Assembly (NCBI GenBank): GCA_900540805.1
Contig: UQHL01000005.1
Location: 62,001 to 126,000 of the forward strand
Length of the DNA: 64,000 nucleotides
Source: an uncultured Eubacteriales bacterium
GTDB taxonomy: Bacteria; Bacillota; Clostridia; Christensenellales; Borkfalkiaceae
Direction of reading: 5' to 3'
Shown here: positions 16,831 through 23,560 of the stretch, piece by piece
Position numbering within the stretch: the first letter of the stretch is position 1
Layout of the letters: each line of letters starts with the position of its first letter
Notes under the pieces: model-generated
Told to the model about the DNA's origin: nothing
What the model saw: only the letters and a program-made list of their open reading frames with translations
Database searches by the model: none
Position numbers and translations under genes: made by a program

Positions 16831-16889
16831 GGCATAATCACGGATAACGAATCAATGAATAATTGATGGAGCGTAATCGTGGTTATGCC
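16831..16889. repeat. Long-armed inverted repeat between small genes
   Basis: GGCATAATCACG (16831-16842) pairs with CGTGGTTATGCC (16878-16889) around a 35-base loop. It lies in the 124-base gap before the TnpW-like gene and could be a folded leader or a protein site. No T-run follows, so it is not a standard terminator. Confidence 0.5.
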
Positions 16890-16939
16890 GATACGACAAC
16901 TTAATATTTTTTACGCTTCATCGCAAGGAGGAAACAACG

Positions 16940-17140
16940 ATAAGCGTAGAAAATAATAAGAAAAGAAGTTACACGGTAAAAATCGACAATACGATTTTTA
17001 TTGTGGAAACGGAAGAATCGGAAGCGGCGCACGAAACCGCAGAGCATAAAATCAAGAAATTGATAGAAGCGGGAATAGACAGTTTGGTGGACGAAGAACG
17101 CCGTCGATTAAATAATCAAAAGGCTACATTTGAGGGCTGA
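16940..17140 (+). CDS. TnpW-like transposon-encoded protein with an AUA-type start
   Basis: An open frame of 66 residues begins at ATA 16940, eight bases after AAGGAGG, and has no ATG, GTG or TTG near its 5' end. The protein pattern YTVKIDNTIFIVET...HKIKKLIEAGID matches the TnpW-like protein of ICE2 (KIGKVTYLVCSS...KKIKKLIRKDME). TnpW proteins accompany recombinases in clostridial elements; their function is unknown. The strong ribosome site and the family match argue that it is translated from a rare start codon. Confidence 0.6.
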   Translation: MSVENNKKRSYTVKIDNTIFIVETEESEAAHETAEHKIKKLIEAGIDSLVDEERRRLNNQKATFEG

Positions 17141-17160
17141 TTTTTCAGAAGGAGTATTAA

Positions 17161-17382
17161 ATGAGAAATCAGTCAACAATCAACAAAATACCATTTGCAG
17201 AAGGTGATGAAACCGCACTTTACACTCGTTTGAGTAGAGATGACGAGTTGACGGGCGAATCGAACAGTATAAAAAATCAAAGAGAATTACTCTTGCAATA
17301 TGCGAAAAGCAAAGGCTATGCAAACGTTCAGGTTTATGTGGACGACGGATATTCGGGAACAAATTTTGTTGAGGTAAGATAA
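17161..17382 (+). pseudogene. 5' fragment of the ICE1 large serine recombinase, cut by ICE2
   Basis: Starts at ATG 17161 after GAAGGAG. The first 69 residues, including the catalytic Ser in LYTRLSRDD (residue 25) and QRELLLQYA, end at DDGYSGTNF (17367); the following VEVR and stop come from the ICE2 end. Joined to 44709-46190 the frame is continuous, giving GTNFNRPDFKRM, the canonical sequence of the family, and a 562-residue enzyme. As it stands it cannot be active, since the catalytic domain is split. Confidence 0.93.
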
Positions 17383-17417
17383 CGATACCTTTTTTGCAGA
17401 GGGTGTTATCTTACCTC
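17364..17417. repeat. Left end of ICE2 (junction and recombinase-site-like repeats)
   Basis: TTTT (17364-17367) is the boundary shared with the right end. From 17368 the sequence GTTGAGGTAAGATAACGATA matches, with two differences, the inverted right end. A further inverted copy of its core, GTTATCTTACCTC (17405-17417), pairs with GAGGTAAGATAAC (17371-17383). The hairpin also sits just after the recombinase stop codon, so it may end that transcript as well as bind the recombinase. Confidence 0.8.
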
Positions 17418-17430
17418 TTTTTGATGTATG

Positions 17431-19107
17431 TTAGATAGCATAACTCTTTACGTCGGCTCCTATCTGTCTGAAATAGGAGATACTTTCAGTAGGCTTGTCG
17501 CCTGTATCAACTCTGCCGACAAAGCTATAAAAGATTTCGATTTTGCGGGTGTTCGTTTCCTTATCCAGTTCGTGAATAAGAATACGGTCAATAAATTCAT
17601 GGACGTTTTCGTAGGTCAGTTCTTCAATCGCTGTGTATCTGCGTACCAGTGCGACAAACCTTTTTACGTCCGCGCTGCGCTCGGTGGCGTTGTCGATTTC
17701 CTGTGACAGCTCCGCAATCCTCCGGGTCAGCGTCTTTTTTTCTTCATCATAGCCGGAAGTCAGAAAAGCAAATTGTTCATCTGAAAGTTTCCCTAAAGCG
17801 TTGTCCTCGTAGAGCTTGCGGAATAAGATGTTCAGCTCGTTAATACGGTTCTGCGCCTTGTCAAGTTCTTTCCGCTGCTGTGTCAGCGTCTTTTGTACTG
17901 CCTTTGCGCTGCACTCGTTGGCGGTTTCGATAAACTCCTGTTCATGCTCTTTCACATAAGACGTTACTCGCTGCAAGTCTGCAAGGACAAGTTCTTTCAA
18001 TACGCTTTTGCGGATATAATGCGTAGTGCAGAGCATATCATTTCTTGCCCGGTTGCGGTAGTTGCCGCAAGTGTAGGCGTGTTTCCGTTCAAGCGTCCCG
18101 GCTCCGCGTACTGCATACATTTTGTAGCCGCAGTCCCCACAAAAGAGCAGCCCGGAAAACAGGTCAATTTCATCAACCTTTGTCGGGCGTTGCCGGGTGG
18201 CAATCCGCTTCTGTGCAAGTTCAAAGGTTTCTTCATCAATCAAAGGTTCGTGAGTGTTGGGGAAGAAATACCTTTTTTCCTCCGGGTTCTTTTTCGTCTT
18301 TTTCGACTTATAAGATACCTTGTAGGTTTTCCCGGTTATGGTATGCCCTAAATACTCTTTCCTTGTCAGAATGTCGTACAGTGTCTTATCCGGCCAGTTG
18401 TACCATGCGTTGAGCTGTGGGCGGGGGTGGCGTTTGCTCCCTGTCCTGCGGTAGCGCAGTTCCCCGACGGTCAATATCTCATTGTCCCGCAGCCAGTTCT
18501 GGATTTCACACATACGGTCGCCCCGTACATACATTGCAAAAATCTGTTTTACGACGTGTGCCGTTTCCGGGTCGGGTATCAGATGATTGCGGTTATCCGG
18601 GTCGATAAGGTAGCCGTAAGGAGCTTCGCCGTTGACGCGCTCGCCTTTCTGTGCCTTTGCCTGTTTGACAGCCCGGATTTTCTTTGAGGTGTCGCGGGCG
18701 TAAAACTCGTTGAACCAGTTCCGCAGAGGGGTAAACTCGTTATCTTCCCTCGCTGTGTCTACACCGTCGTTAATGGCAATGTAGCGCACTTCGTATTCGG
18801 GGAAAACAATCTCTATCAGTTCGCCGGTTTTCAGATAATTACGTCCCAGACGGGAAAGGTCTTTTGTTATGACGGTCGCCACGTTCCCGGCTTCAACCTC
18901 ATGCAGCATGGCTTGAAGCCCCTCACGCTCAAAGCTCACGCCGGAAAATCCGTCGTCTACAAAAAAGCGTGTGTTGAAAAAGTGGTGTTCGTCAGCATAC
19001 TTTTGTAAAATCAGTTTTTGGTTCTGTATGCTTTCGCTTTCCCCGGCTTGCATATCTTCCTGGCTCAATCTGCAATATAAAGCGGTAATCTTGTCTGTCT
19101 GTAACAT
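17431..19107 (-). CDS. Large serine recombinase of ICE2 (TndX/TnpX-like)
   Basis: Site-specific recombinase expected to excise and integrate ICE2. The start is placed at ATG 19107, because AAAGGAGGAC lies just upstream; the frame is open 9 codons further. Catalytic Ser is in YCRLSQED near residue 15; KDLSRLGRNYLKTG supplies active-site arginines; then the recombinase domain (APYGYLIDP) and a zinc-ribbon region LFCGDCGYKMYA...TCGNYRN. A coiled-coil segment (QQRKELDKAQNRINEL) precedes the C-terminus. 558 residues, full length for the family. Its gene points toward the element end, which is 13-60 bases from the stop. Confidence 0.93.
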   Translation of the reverse strand: MLQTDKITALYCRLSQEDMQAGESESIQNQKLILQKYADEHHFFNTRFFVDDGFSGVSFEREGLQAMLHEVEAGNVATVITKDLSRLGRNYLKTGELIEIVFPEYEVRYIAINDGVDTAREDNEFTPLRNWFNEFYARDTSKKIRAVKQAKAQKGERVNGEAPYGYLIDPDNRNHLIPDPETAHVVKQIFAMYVRGDRMCEIQNWLRDNEILTVGELRYRRTGSKRHPRPQLNAWYNWPDKTLYDILTRKEYLGHTITGKTYKVSYKSKKTKKNPEEKRYFFPNTHEPLIDEETFELAQKRIATRQRPTKVDEIDLFSGLLFCGDCGYKMYAVRGAGTLERKHAYTCGNYRNRARNDMLCTTHYIRKSVLKELVLADLQRVTSYVKEHEQEFIETANECSAKAVQKTLTQQRKELDKAQNRINELNILFRKLYEDNALGKLSDEQFAFLTSGYDEEKKTLTRRIAELSQEIDNATERSADVKRFVALVRRYTAIEELTYENVHEFIDRILIHELDKETNTRKIEIFYSFVGRVDTGDKPTESISYFRQIGADVKSYAI

Positions 19108-19207
19108 TTTGTCCTCCTTTCCGACGACAGACAAGCATGGTATTTGTACTGTCTATATTATACCACATACCGCTGCCTGTGTCATGTATAAAATGTGAAG
19201 AAACGCC

Positions 19208-19375
19208 CTATTTCCGGGCGTTTGCGGGGTTCAGCTCCATGTCCTTGCGAATGAGCTTCTTTATCTTTTTATCCAGTGTGTCCGTTGCGCGTTCACTTGC
19301 GGACGAACATACAAGGTAAGTAACTTTTCCGATTTTATGCTCCGTTGTGGTAACGGGCGTCTGGTTTTGCGTCAA
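19208..19375 (-). CDS. TnpW family transposon-encoded protein (ICE2)
   Basis: A 55-residue protein read from TTG 19375 with AAAGGGGG six bases upstream; an ATG 20 codons earlier has no ribosome site. The pattern KIGKVTYLVCSSASERAT...KKIKKLIRKDME is the TnpW family pattern of clostridial conjugative elements. Function unknown. It lies 100 bases ahead of the recombinase on the same strand and may help its expression or activity. A related gene lies next to the ICE1 recombinase at 16940-17140. Confidence 0.78.
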   Translation of the reverse strand: MTQNQTPVTTTEHKIGKVTYLVCSSASERATDTLDKKIKKLIRKDMELNPANARK

Positions 19376-19435
19376 AGAAAATCCCCCTTTCTTTCGCAAA
19401 CATATAATACAGTCTATGAATAGCAGCAAGTCCAC

Positions 19436-19849
19436 TATTCAAGAAAACAAAGGCTTTAATCGGACGGTTATTAGCATAACCTCATGGGAATTTCACCCCG
19501 GCATGGTTCTCATGCAGCCCTACCCATTGCCTGCGACGCTCTTAACGCTCGGACTGTGGCTGTAAGGAAGTATCATTGTATATTTTGCGTGTCGTCGCCC
19601 GCAAGCCGCTACACTTGCTTTCCGGCGCGGTGTTGGTCGCTCGGCTGTCCGGGCGGGGATAACCTCACCCGGATAGCGTCATGGCGCACCCACCGTATGG
19701 CTCGGCGCAAAAGGAACGTATCCGATTTGCCCTATGCTGCGCCGCCGTTATCTTGCGCCGCTTTCTTTGTCAAGGTTCAGAATGGCTTTGCTGCCGCGTC
19801 AGCAGCGGAACGGAAAAGGGGGAGAGAGAAAGCGTCCCGCCGCTGCGGT
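19436..19849 (-). other. 414-base gene-free region rich in short hairpins (possible structured RNA)
   Basis: No coding frame on either strand has a ribosome site or family pattern. On the minus strand several compact stems are visible: GCATG-AGAAC-CATGC (19506-19520 area), GGTTAT-GCTA-ATAACC (19467-19482 area) and GC-rich stems around 19660-19690. The region lies between the HTH and TnpW genes of ICE2. The stems support a structured leader or small RNA, but no known class is recognised. Confidence 0.35.
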
Positions 19850-20116
19850 TTATTCCTCTGCCTTAAAGGTGAGGACAGCCATCATCAGTTTTGCTTGCAG
19901 CCGTTCCCGAATGTCGTGGTCTACGCCAAAATAGACGTTCCCGCGCTCGTCGTACAGCTTCCGCATGGAGAGGCGGGCTATGTAGCCGCTGAAATGCTGC
20001 AAGACAATCTTCATAGCGTCCGGGTCGCCCTTTGTCGCTGCCAAAATGACAGGATAGGGAACAAGGGCTTTTTCCGGGTAGCCGGGTTCGTTACCATTCG
20101 TCCCATTCATCAGCAT
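19850..20116 (-). CDS. HTH_16-type helix-turn-helix regulator (Tn916 Orf8-like)
   Basis: An 88-residue protein: PYPVILAATKGDPDAMKIVL opens a helix-turn-helix domain typical of small regulators in Tn916/Tn1549-like elements, followed by YIARLS and a D.R..L..KL segment. It overlaps the 3' end of the sigma-factor gene by about 26 bases, so the two are translationally coupled. A paralogue with the same pattern is encoded at 24931-25182. It probably controls transfer or excision genes together with the sigma factor. Confidence 0.78.
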   Translation of the reverse strand: MLMNGTNGNEPGYPEKALVPYPVILAATKGDPDAMKIVLQHFSGYIARLSMRKLYDERGNVYFGVDHDIRERLQAKLMMAVLTFKAEE

Positions 20117-20522
20117 TTTCCTCCAGATATTTTTTTAGCAGCTCAAAAGAGCTTGTCCGCCTGTACTGTATCGTGCTTCTCGACGTATCGAACAGCTCCG
20201 CAATCTCGGTGTCGTTCATTCCCTCGAAATAGTACAGGAGTACGGCTTTGCGCTTTTCTTCCGGCAAAGTACGGATTGCTTCAAGAAGCAGCTTCGGCGT
20301 GATTTTCTTCCCGGCTCTTTCAAAGGCGATTTCCCCTTTGAAATATTCATCAAAGGTATGAAGCTGCCGCGCTTCTTCTAAGGTCAAGTCGGAAAAGGTA
20401 ATCTCCCTTGCCTTATGCCTGTGCAGCTCTTTGTGAGCGTCACACGCTTCATTGTGCAGTACCGTATTACAAAACTTCTGGAAAGCGCACTGTTTTATAA
20501 ACTCCCTGCGATTAGGTTCCAC
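20091..20522 (-). CDS. Sigma-70-family RNA polymerase sigma factor of ICE2
   Basis: A 143-residue sigma-70-like protein; the start is placed at GTG 20522, which has GAAAGGGGGTGA upstream. Region 4 is clear: LRTLPEEKRKAVLLYYFEGM followed by the recognition helix-turn-helix TEIAELFDTSRSTIQYRR near residues 105-122. Equivalent proteins (Tn916 Orf7) drive excision or transfer genes. Upstream is a hairpin at 20649-20677 and a small open frame at 20698-20808. Promoters recognised by it are not identified here. Confidence 0.85.
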   Translation of the reverse strand: MEPNRREFIKQCAFQKFCNTVLHNEACDAHKELHRHKAREITFSDLTLEEARQLHTFDEYFKGEIAFERAGKKITPKLLLEAIRTLPEEKRKAVLLYYFEGMNDTEIAELFDTSRSTIQYRRTSSFELLKKYLEENADEWDEW

Positions 20523-20648
20523 ATTCTCACCCCCTTTCTCGTTGGAAAGTTGGTGGTGCTTCCCCCTTTTCGCGGGGCAATACTGCCTTTTGAAAAAAAC
20601 GCCGAAGATTTTCGGATTTTTTTCAAAAAATTTTTTGAGCAGCAAAAT

Positions 20649-20677
20649 ACGCCTGTCCGAAAAGCCCGGACAGACGT
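20649..20677 (-). promoter_or_regulatory. Hairpin upstream of the sigma-factor gene
   Basis: ACGCCTGTCC (20649-20658) pairs with GGACAGACGT (20668-20677), one mismatch, with a ten-base loop. It lies in the leader between a short open frame and the sigma-factor gene and is followed on the minus strand by an A/T-rich stretch, so it may be an attenuator or leader fold. Confidence 0.45.
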
Positions 20678-20697
20678 ATAGGTATTGTAAGCGGTAT

Positions 20698-20808
20698 TCA
20701 GATGATTAGACAGTTCATATTGATAGACGTAGTTTTCCCCGGCGGTGGTCGGGCTTTTTTTGATGTGTCAATGACCGTCGGATTTTGTCGATATGGTATG
20801 TGCTTCAT
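20698..20808 (-). CDS. Possible 36-residue leader or small protein
   Basis: ATG 20808 follows AAAAGGAGGTAGCCGCC, one of the strongest ribosome sites in ICE2. It encodes 36 residues beginning MKHIPYRQNPTVID and rich in Lys and Pro. No family is recognised. It precedes the hairpin and the sigma-factor gene on the same strand, so it could be a leader peptide or a genuine small protein. Confidence 0.4.
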   Translation of the reverse strand: MKHIPYRQNPTVIDTSKKARPPPGKTTSINMNCLII

Positions 20809-20979
20809 GGCGGCTACCTCCTTTTAGCCGCCGCTTTTAACAGTGATACCGCGTCATTTCATTAGAAGATAAAAAGAAACGGCGGCTTTGGTTTTTCAAA
20901 GCTGCTGCGGAAATCAAAGAACGACAAGCAACAGTTCTGATTTTGCTCCAATATGGTTATTGGGGGCACAAATTAAATC

Positions 20980-21028
20980 AAAAAAGAGCCGATAACAGCA
21001 GTATTTCAAACTGCATATTATCGGCTCT
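20980..21028 (-). terminator. Terminator after the RlmN/Cfr-like gene
   Basis: On the minus strand AGAGCCGATAA pairs with TTATCGGCTCT and is followed by TTTTTTGATTT; the loop also contains a TGCAGT/ACTGC stem. It ends the AT-rich cargo transcript 30 bases after the methyltransferase stop. The 170 bases left of it (20809-20979) show no gene. Confidence 0.8.
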
Positions 21029-21058
21029 GCGTCTGTGCGTCTGGCTCTTTTAATTAAA

Positions 21059-22048
21059 TTATTTTTGTTGTTTTTTGGCTTTATTATATGTATTAGCTAA
21101 CTGTCCACAAGCTGCTTTAATCTCTCTACCATGAGAAACTCTCATGGTAACTTCAAGTCCTGTTTGCTCTAATTGATGTTTGAACGCAACCATTTCTTGT
21201 TTTTGTGGTGCTCTAATTTTTGAATTACTCGTCGGGTTGTATTGCAGCACGTTAATCATAACATTTTTGCCCTTAAACCATTTTGCAAGTTGCCTTATAT
21301 CTGAGGAACGGTCATTTATACCTGGTAAAAGCAAATACGCAAATACCACTTTTCGATTATGCCTTTGTGAATAGGACAATGCTTGCTTAACAACATCTTC
21401 AATAGCGTACATGTGCATATGAGGAATGATGCAGTTTCTCGCAGCCTGTGTTGCTGCATGTAAAGATATTGTCAACTGAATTTTTAGATGTTCTTCGCGC
21501 AATTTTTTTAATTGATTAACTGGACCAACTGTTGATACGGTAATGCCGTCGGTTGGAAAGTTAAGTCCATTTCTATCTCGAAGAATATGGATTGCTGCAA
21601 TCAAGTTGTCGTAATTGAATAAAGGTTCTCCCATTCCCATAAAAACGATACGATTTACTTTTTGACGTATCAATATGACCTGTTGCACAATTTCAGATGG
21701 TGTTAGATTACGAACGAAACCATTGCGTCCGGACTCACAAAAAATACAGCCAACAGAACAACCAACTTGCGTACTTACGCAAACAGTCCCACCATCTCGC
21801 CGTTTAATAAAAACCGTTTCGATATACCTGTTGTCTTTCAATTCATAAACATACTTTTCAGTATCGCTACTTTTATAGACTTTTTTTGTTGATATTGATA
21901 GATTTTTTTTGTGAAATGGCTGTTTATACAATTCCGCATATAAGGCTCTTGCTTTATCCTCTCCAATTACTTCCGACATTTCTTTGTAAGTAAATCCGTA
22001 TGGGTCATTCAATATTTCCGTAAGTGTACTTTTAGGTAAGTGTTTCAT
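21059..22048 (-). CDS. RlmN/Cfr-family radical-SAM 23S rRNA A2503 methyltransferase (cargo)
   Basis: A 329-residue radical-SAM enzyme. The [4Fe-4S] motif CSVGCIFC lies near residue 97, FMGMGEPL (AdoMet binding) near 135, SLHA near 195, and the second catalytic cysteine in KAACGQLA near residue 315. RlmN methylates C2 and Cfr C8 of A2503 in 23S rRNA; Cfr gives resistance to phenicols, lincosamides, oxazolidinones, pleuromutilins and streptogramin A. A housekeeping RlmN would not normally sit in an ICE with an antibiotic-type attenuator, so a resistance role is plausible. The FESGRNGF and NFPTDGI segments look more RlmN-like than classical Cfr. The coding region is much more AT-rich than its neighbours, a sign of separate acquisition. 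Confidence 0.82.
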   Translation of the reverse strand: MKHLPKSTLTEILNDPYGFTYKEMSEVIGEDKARALYAELYKQPFHKKNLSISTKKVYKSSDTEKYVYELKDNRYIETVFIKRRDGGTVCVSTQVGCSVGCIFCESGRNGFVRNLTPSEIVQQVILIRQKVNRIVFMGMGEPLFNYDNLIAAIHILRDRNGLNFPTDGITVSTVGPVNQLKKLREEHLKIQLTISLHAATQAARNCIIPHMHMYAIEDVVKQALSYSQRHNRKVVFAYLLLPGINDRSSDIRQLAKWFKGKNVMINVLQYNPTSNSKIRAPQKQEMVAFKHQLEQTGLEVTMRVSHGREIKAACGQLANTYNKAKKQQK

Positions 22049-22234
22049 TTAATATCCTTCCTTTTGTTTTTCAGAGTTTTTGATTATGATTTCTAATTTT
22101 TCAACATCAATGATATGTGTTAATTTACATTTAGGGCAGAAAAGAGGAAAATTTCTTAATACCGTATTATAAAATACTTGAACCCTCGTCTTTCCGTTAC
22201 AAATTGGACATTTTATCCAATATTTTTCAAGCAT
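22049..22234 (-). CDS. Cysteine-rich KTR domain protein
   Basis: A 61-residue zinc-ribbon protein starting at ATG 22234 (AAAAGGAGAAATATT before it). CPIC...CPKC forms a four-cysteine ribbon and the GKTRVQV segment gives the KTR family its name. Such genes often neighbour ribosomal-protection tetracycline-resistance genes in Tn916-like elements. Its stop codon is directly followed by the ATG of the methyltransferase, so the two are co-translated. Function unknown. Confidence 0.8.
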   Translation of the reverse strand: MLEKYWIKCPICNGKTRVQVFYNTVLRNFPLFCPKCKLTHIIDVEKLEIIIKNSEKQKEGY

Positions 22235-22253
22235 AATATTTCTCCTTTTGTGC

Positions 22254-22293
22254 AAAAAAATACAGGTCAATTCTCAACATGAGCATTGACCTG
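22254..22293 (-). terminator. Second attenuator hairpin before the KTR gene
   Basis: On the minus strand CAGGTCAAT pairs with ATTGACCTG, followed by ATTTTTTTGCA. It ends about 20 bases before the KTR start codon, too close to be a normal operon end, so it is read as part of the attenuation system. Confidence 0.72.
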
Positions 22294-22393
22294 CATTTAT
22301 ACATATAACACTACAACAAAATTAAGGCATAGTTTTTATACTATGTCTATACATCGTTAGTTTTGTTGTATAGCATACGCAAAATAAGCATGA

Positions 22394-22418
22394 CAAAAAA
22401 GCCCATATTGAAAATGGG
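22394..22418 (-). terminator. First attenuator terminator in the cargo leader
   Basis: On the minus strand CCCAT (22418-22414) pairs with ATGGG (22406-22402), followed by CTTTTTT. It is bracketed by two longer arms, AGCATGCGTATTCGATAAGC near 22440-22460 and its partner near 22374-22393, which can form an alternative stem. That is the arrangement of ribosome-mediated transcription attenuation. Confidence 0.75.
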
Positions 22419-22442
22419 AAAAATCTTTTTTGATTTCAATGC

Positions 22443-22469
22443 TTATCGAATACGCATGCTATGTAACAT
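22443..22469 (-). CDS. Leader peptide MLHSMRIR of the attenuator
   Basis: An eight-codon frame (ATG 22469 to TAA 22443) preceded by AAGGGGGAAATGTTT, a good ribosome site. The frame overlaps the 5' arm of the long alternative stem, so a ribosome stalled by an inhibitor would free the downstream arm and prevent terminator formation. Leaders of this kind precede tet(M)/tet(O)/tet(W)-type genes; the resemblance is from memory. Confidence 0.65.
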   Translation of the reverse strand: MLHSMRIR

Positions 22470-22492
22470 AAACATTTCCCCCTTTTAATAAT

Positions 22493-22521
22493 ACTATACA
22501 AAAAAAGCGGCTAATTGTCAA
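22493..22521 (-). promoter_or_regulatory. Strong promoter of the cargo operon
   Basis: On the minus strand TTGACA (22521-22516), exactly 17 bases, TATAGT (22498-22493). It lies 24 bases before the leader-peptide ATG and drives leader, KTR gene and methyltransferase. It faces away from the HTH regulator gene at 22616. Confidence 0.82.
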
Positions 22522-22615
22522 CATATACATATGAATTATTTTGGCTAACTGATTGAATTGTGTAGACATATCCAAGAAGAAAGGGGAACAGTAAAATGTA
22601 ACAGGGTGAATAACT

Positions 22616-22969
22616 ATGGCAAAAAGACCAGTACCGAAATACGATTTCAAGGCTTTTGGGGCAGCGATAAAGGCGGCGCGGACAGGGCGCAAGGAGAGCC
22701 GCAAGAAAGTGAGCGACGAAATGTTTATCTCGCCGCGCTACCTTGCGAACATTGAGAACAAGGGGCAGCACCCAAGTTTACAGATTTTCTTTGAGCTTAT
22801 GCTCCGCTACAATATATCCGTAGACCAGTTTCTTTTGGAAACGCCGCCAGAGAAGAACACGCAGCGGCGGCAGCTTGACGCGCTTCTTGACGGTATGAGC
22901 GATACAGGCATACGGATTGTGAGCGCAACGGCAAAGGAGATAGCGGAAGTCGAAACAGAGGGCAGATAA
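22616..22969 (+). CDS. Cro/CI-type helix-turn-helix regulator (ICE2)
   Basis: A 117-residue XRE-family regulator. Residues 11-65 form the HTH domain: FGAAIKAARTGRKESRKKVS, then SPRYLANIENKGQHPSLQIF as the recognition helix and its support, and YNISVDQFL closes the fold. The C-terminus is a short helical segment. It is transcribed away from the cargo operon and toward MobC and the relaxase. In these elements such regulators control mobilization and transfer genes. The start follows CAGGGTGAATAACT. Confidence 0.82.
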   Translation: MAKRPVPKYDFKAFGAAIKAARTGRKESRKKVSDEMFISPRYLANIENKGQHPSLQIFFELMLRYNISVDQFLLETPPEKNTQRRQLDALLDGMSDTGIRIVSATAKEIAEVETEGR

Positions 22970-23105
22970 GAAGTGTCCGTCAGAATTGAATAAGGTTTAG
23001 AGAGCGTTGTAATCTTTTTTTGAGGATTGCAGCGTTTTTCTTTTGCGGAAGTTTGGCAAAACCGGGCATAGCTCCGTAGTAAGGCATAAGGGATAAAAAC
23101 ATTCG

Positions 23106-23204
23106 TAGCAAGCATAGGAAGCGGGTACCCACTTCCGTATTTTCCCCTCCCGCGCTGCGGCGCGTCGGTTGAAAATTGCTTGTTGGGAAGTGTCCCAAAC
23201 CCTC
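23106..23204 (+). other. oriT-like region, copy 1
   Basis: A 99-base segment before mobC. It contains GGAAGCGGGTACCCACTTCC, a GC-rich central stem and TTGCTTGTTGGGAAG followed by TCCCAAACCC. A nearly identical segment in the opposite orientation lies at 30345-30444. Placement directly upstream of MobC and relaxase and the paired stems fit an origin of transfer. The nic position is not known. The rest of the gap (22970-23230) shows no gene. Confidence 0.65.
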
Positions 23205-23230
23205 GGAACGGAAAGGAAAGGAGCGAATAC

Positions 23231-23560
23231 ATGAACGGACGCAAAAGAACGGTGCAAATCAAATTCAGAGTGACGGAAGCGGAACGGGATTTAATACTGG
23301 AAAAAATGAAGCTCGTACCCACCCGGAACATGGCGGCATATCTGCGGAAGATTGCCATTGACGGGTATATCATTCAGATAGACCATGCCGATATAAAGGC
23401 AATGACCGCAGAGATACAGAAAATCGGTGTCAACGTCAACCAGATAGCACGCCGCGTAAACGCGACGGGGAACGCATACCAAGAGGACATAGAGGAAATA
23501 AAGGGGGTGCTTGCGGAGATATGGCGGTTACAAAGATTAAGCCTATTAAAAGCACTCTAA
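23231..23560 (+). CDS. MobC-like mobilization protein (ICE2)
   Basis: A 109-residue relaxosome protein starting at ATG 23231 after GGAAAGGAG. The N-terminus RKRTVQIKFRVTEAERDLI is a ribbon-helix-helix DNA-binding segment and the C-terminal part GVNVNQIARRVNATG is the MobC family signature. MobC opens oriT for the relaxase. It overlaps the relaxase start by 40 bases, so the two are made together. Confidence 0.9.
   Translation: MNGRKRTVQIKFRVTEAERDLILEKMKLVPTRNMAAYLRKIAIDGYIIQIDHADIKAMTAEIQKIGVNVNQIARRVNATGNAYQEDIEEIKGVLAEIWRLQRLSLLKAL

Noticed and set aside
17364..17367. TTTT as a transposase-type target duplication
   Set aside because: Four identical bases can occur by chance and serine recombinases do not duplicate targets; used only as a boundary mark together with the inverted ends and the restored frame.
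19484..20302. 272-codon plus-strand open frame across the ICE2 regulator region
   Set aside because: It runs antisense through the HTH and sigma genes, has no ribosome site and its composition is not protein-like.
22394..22469. Leader considered as a riboswitch
   Set aside because: The leader peptide with overlapping alternative stems explains it better; no conserved ligand-binding core was seen.
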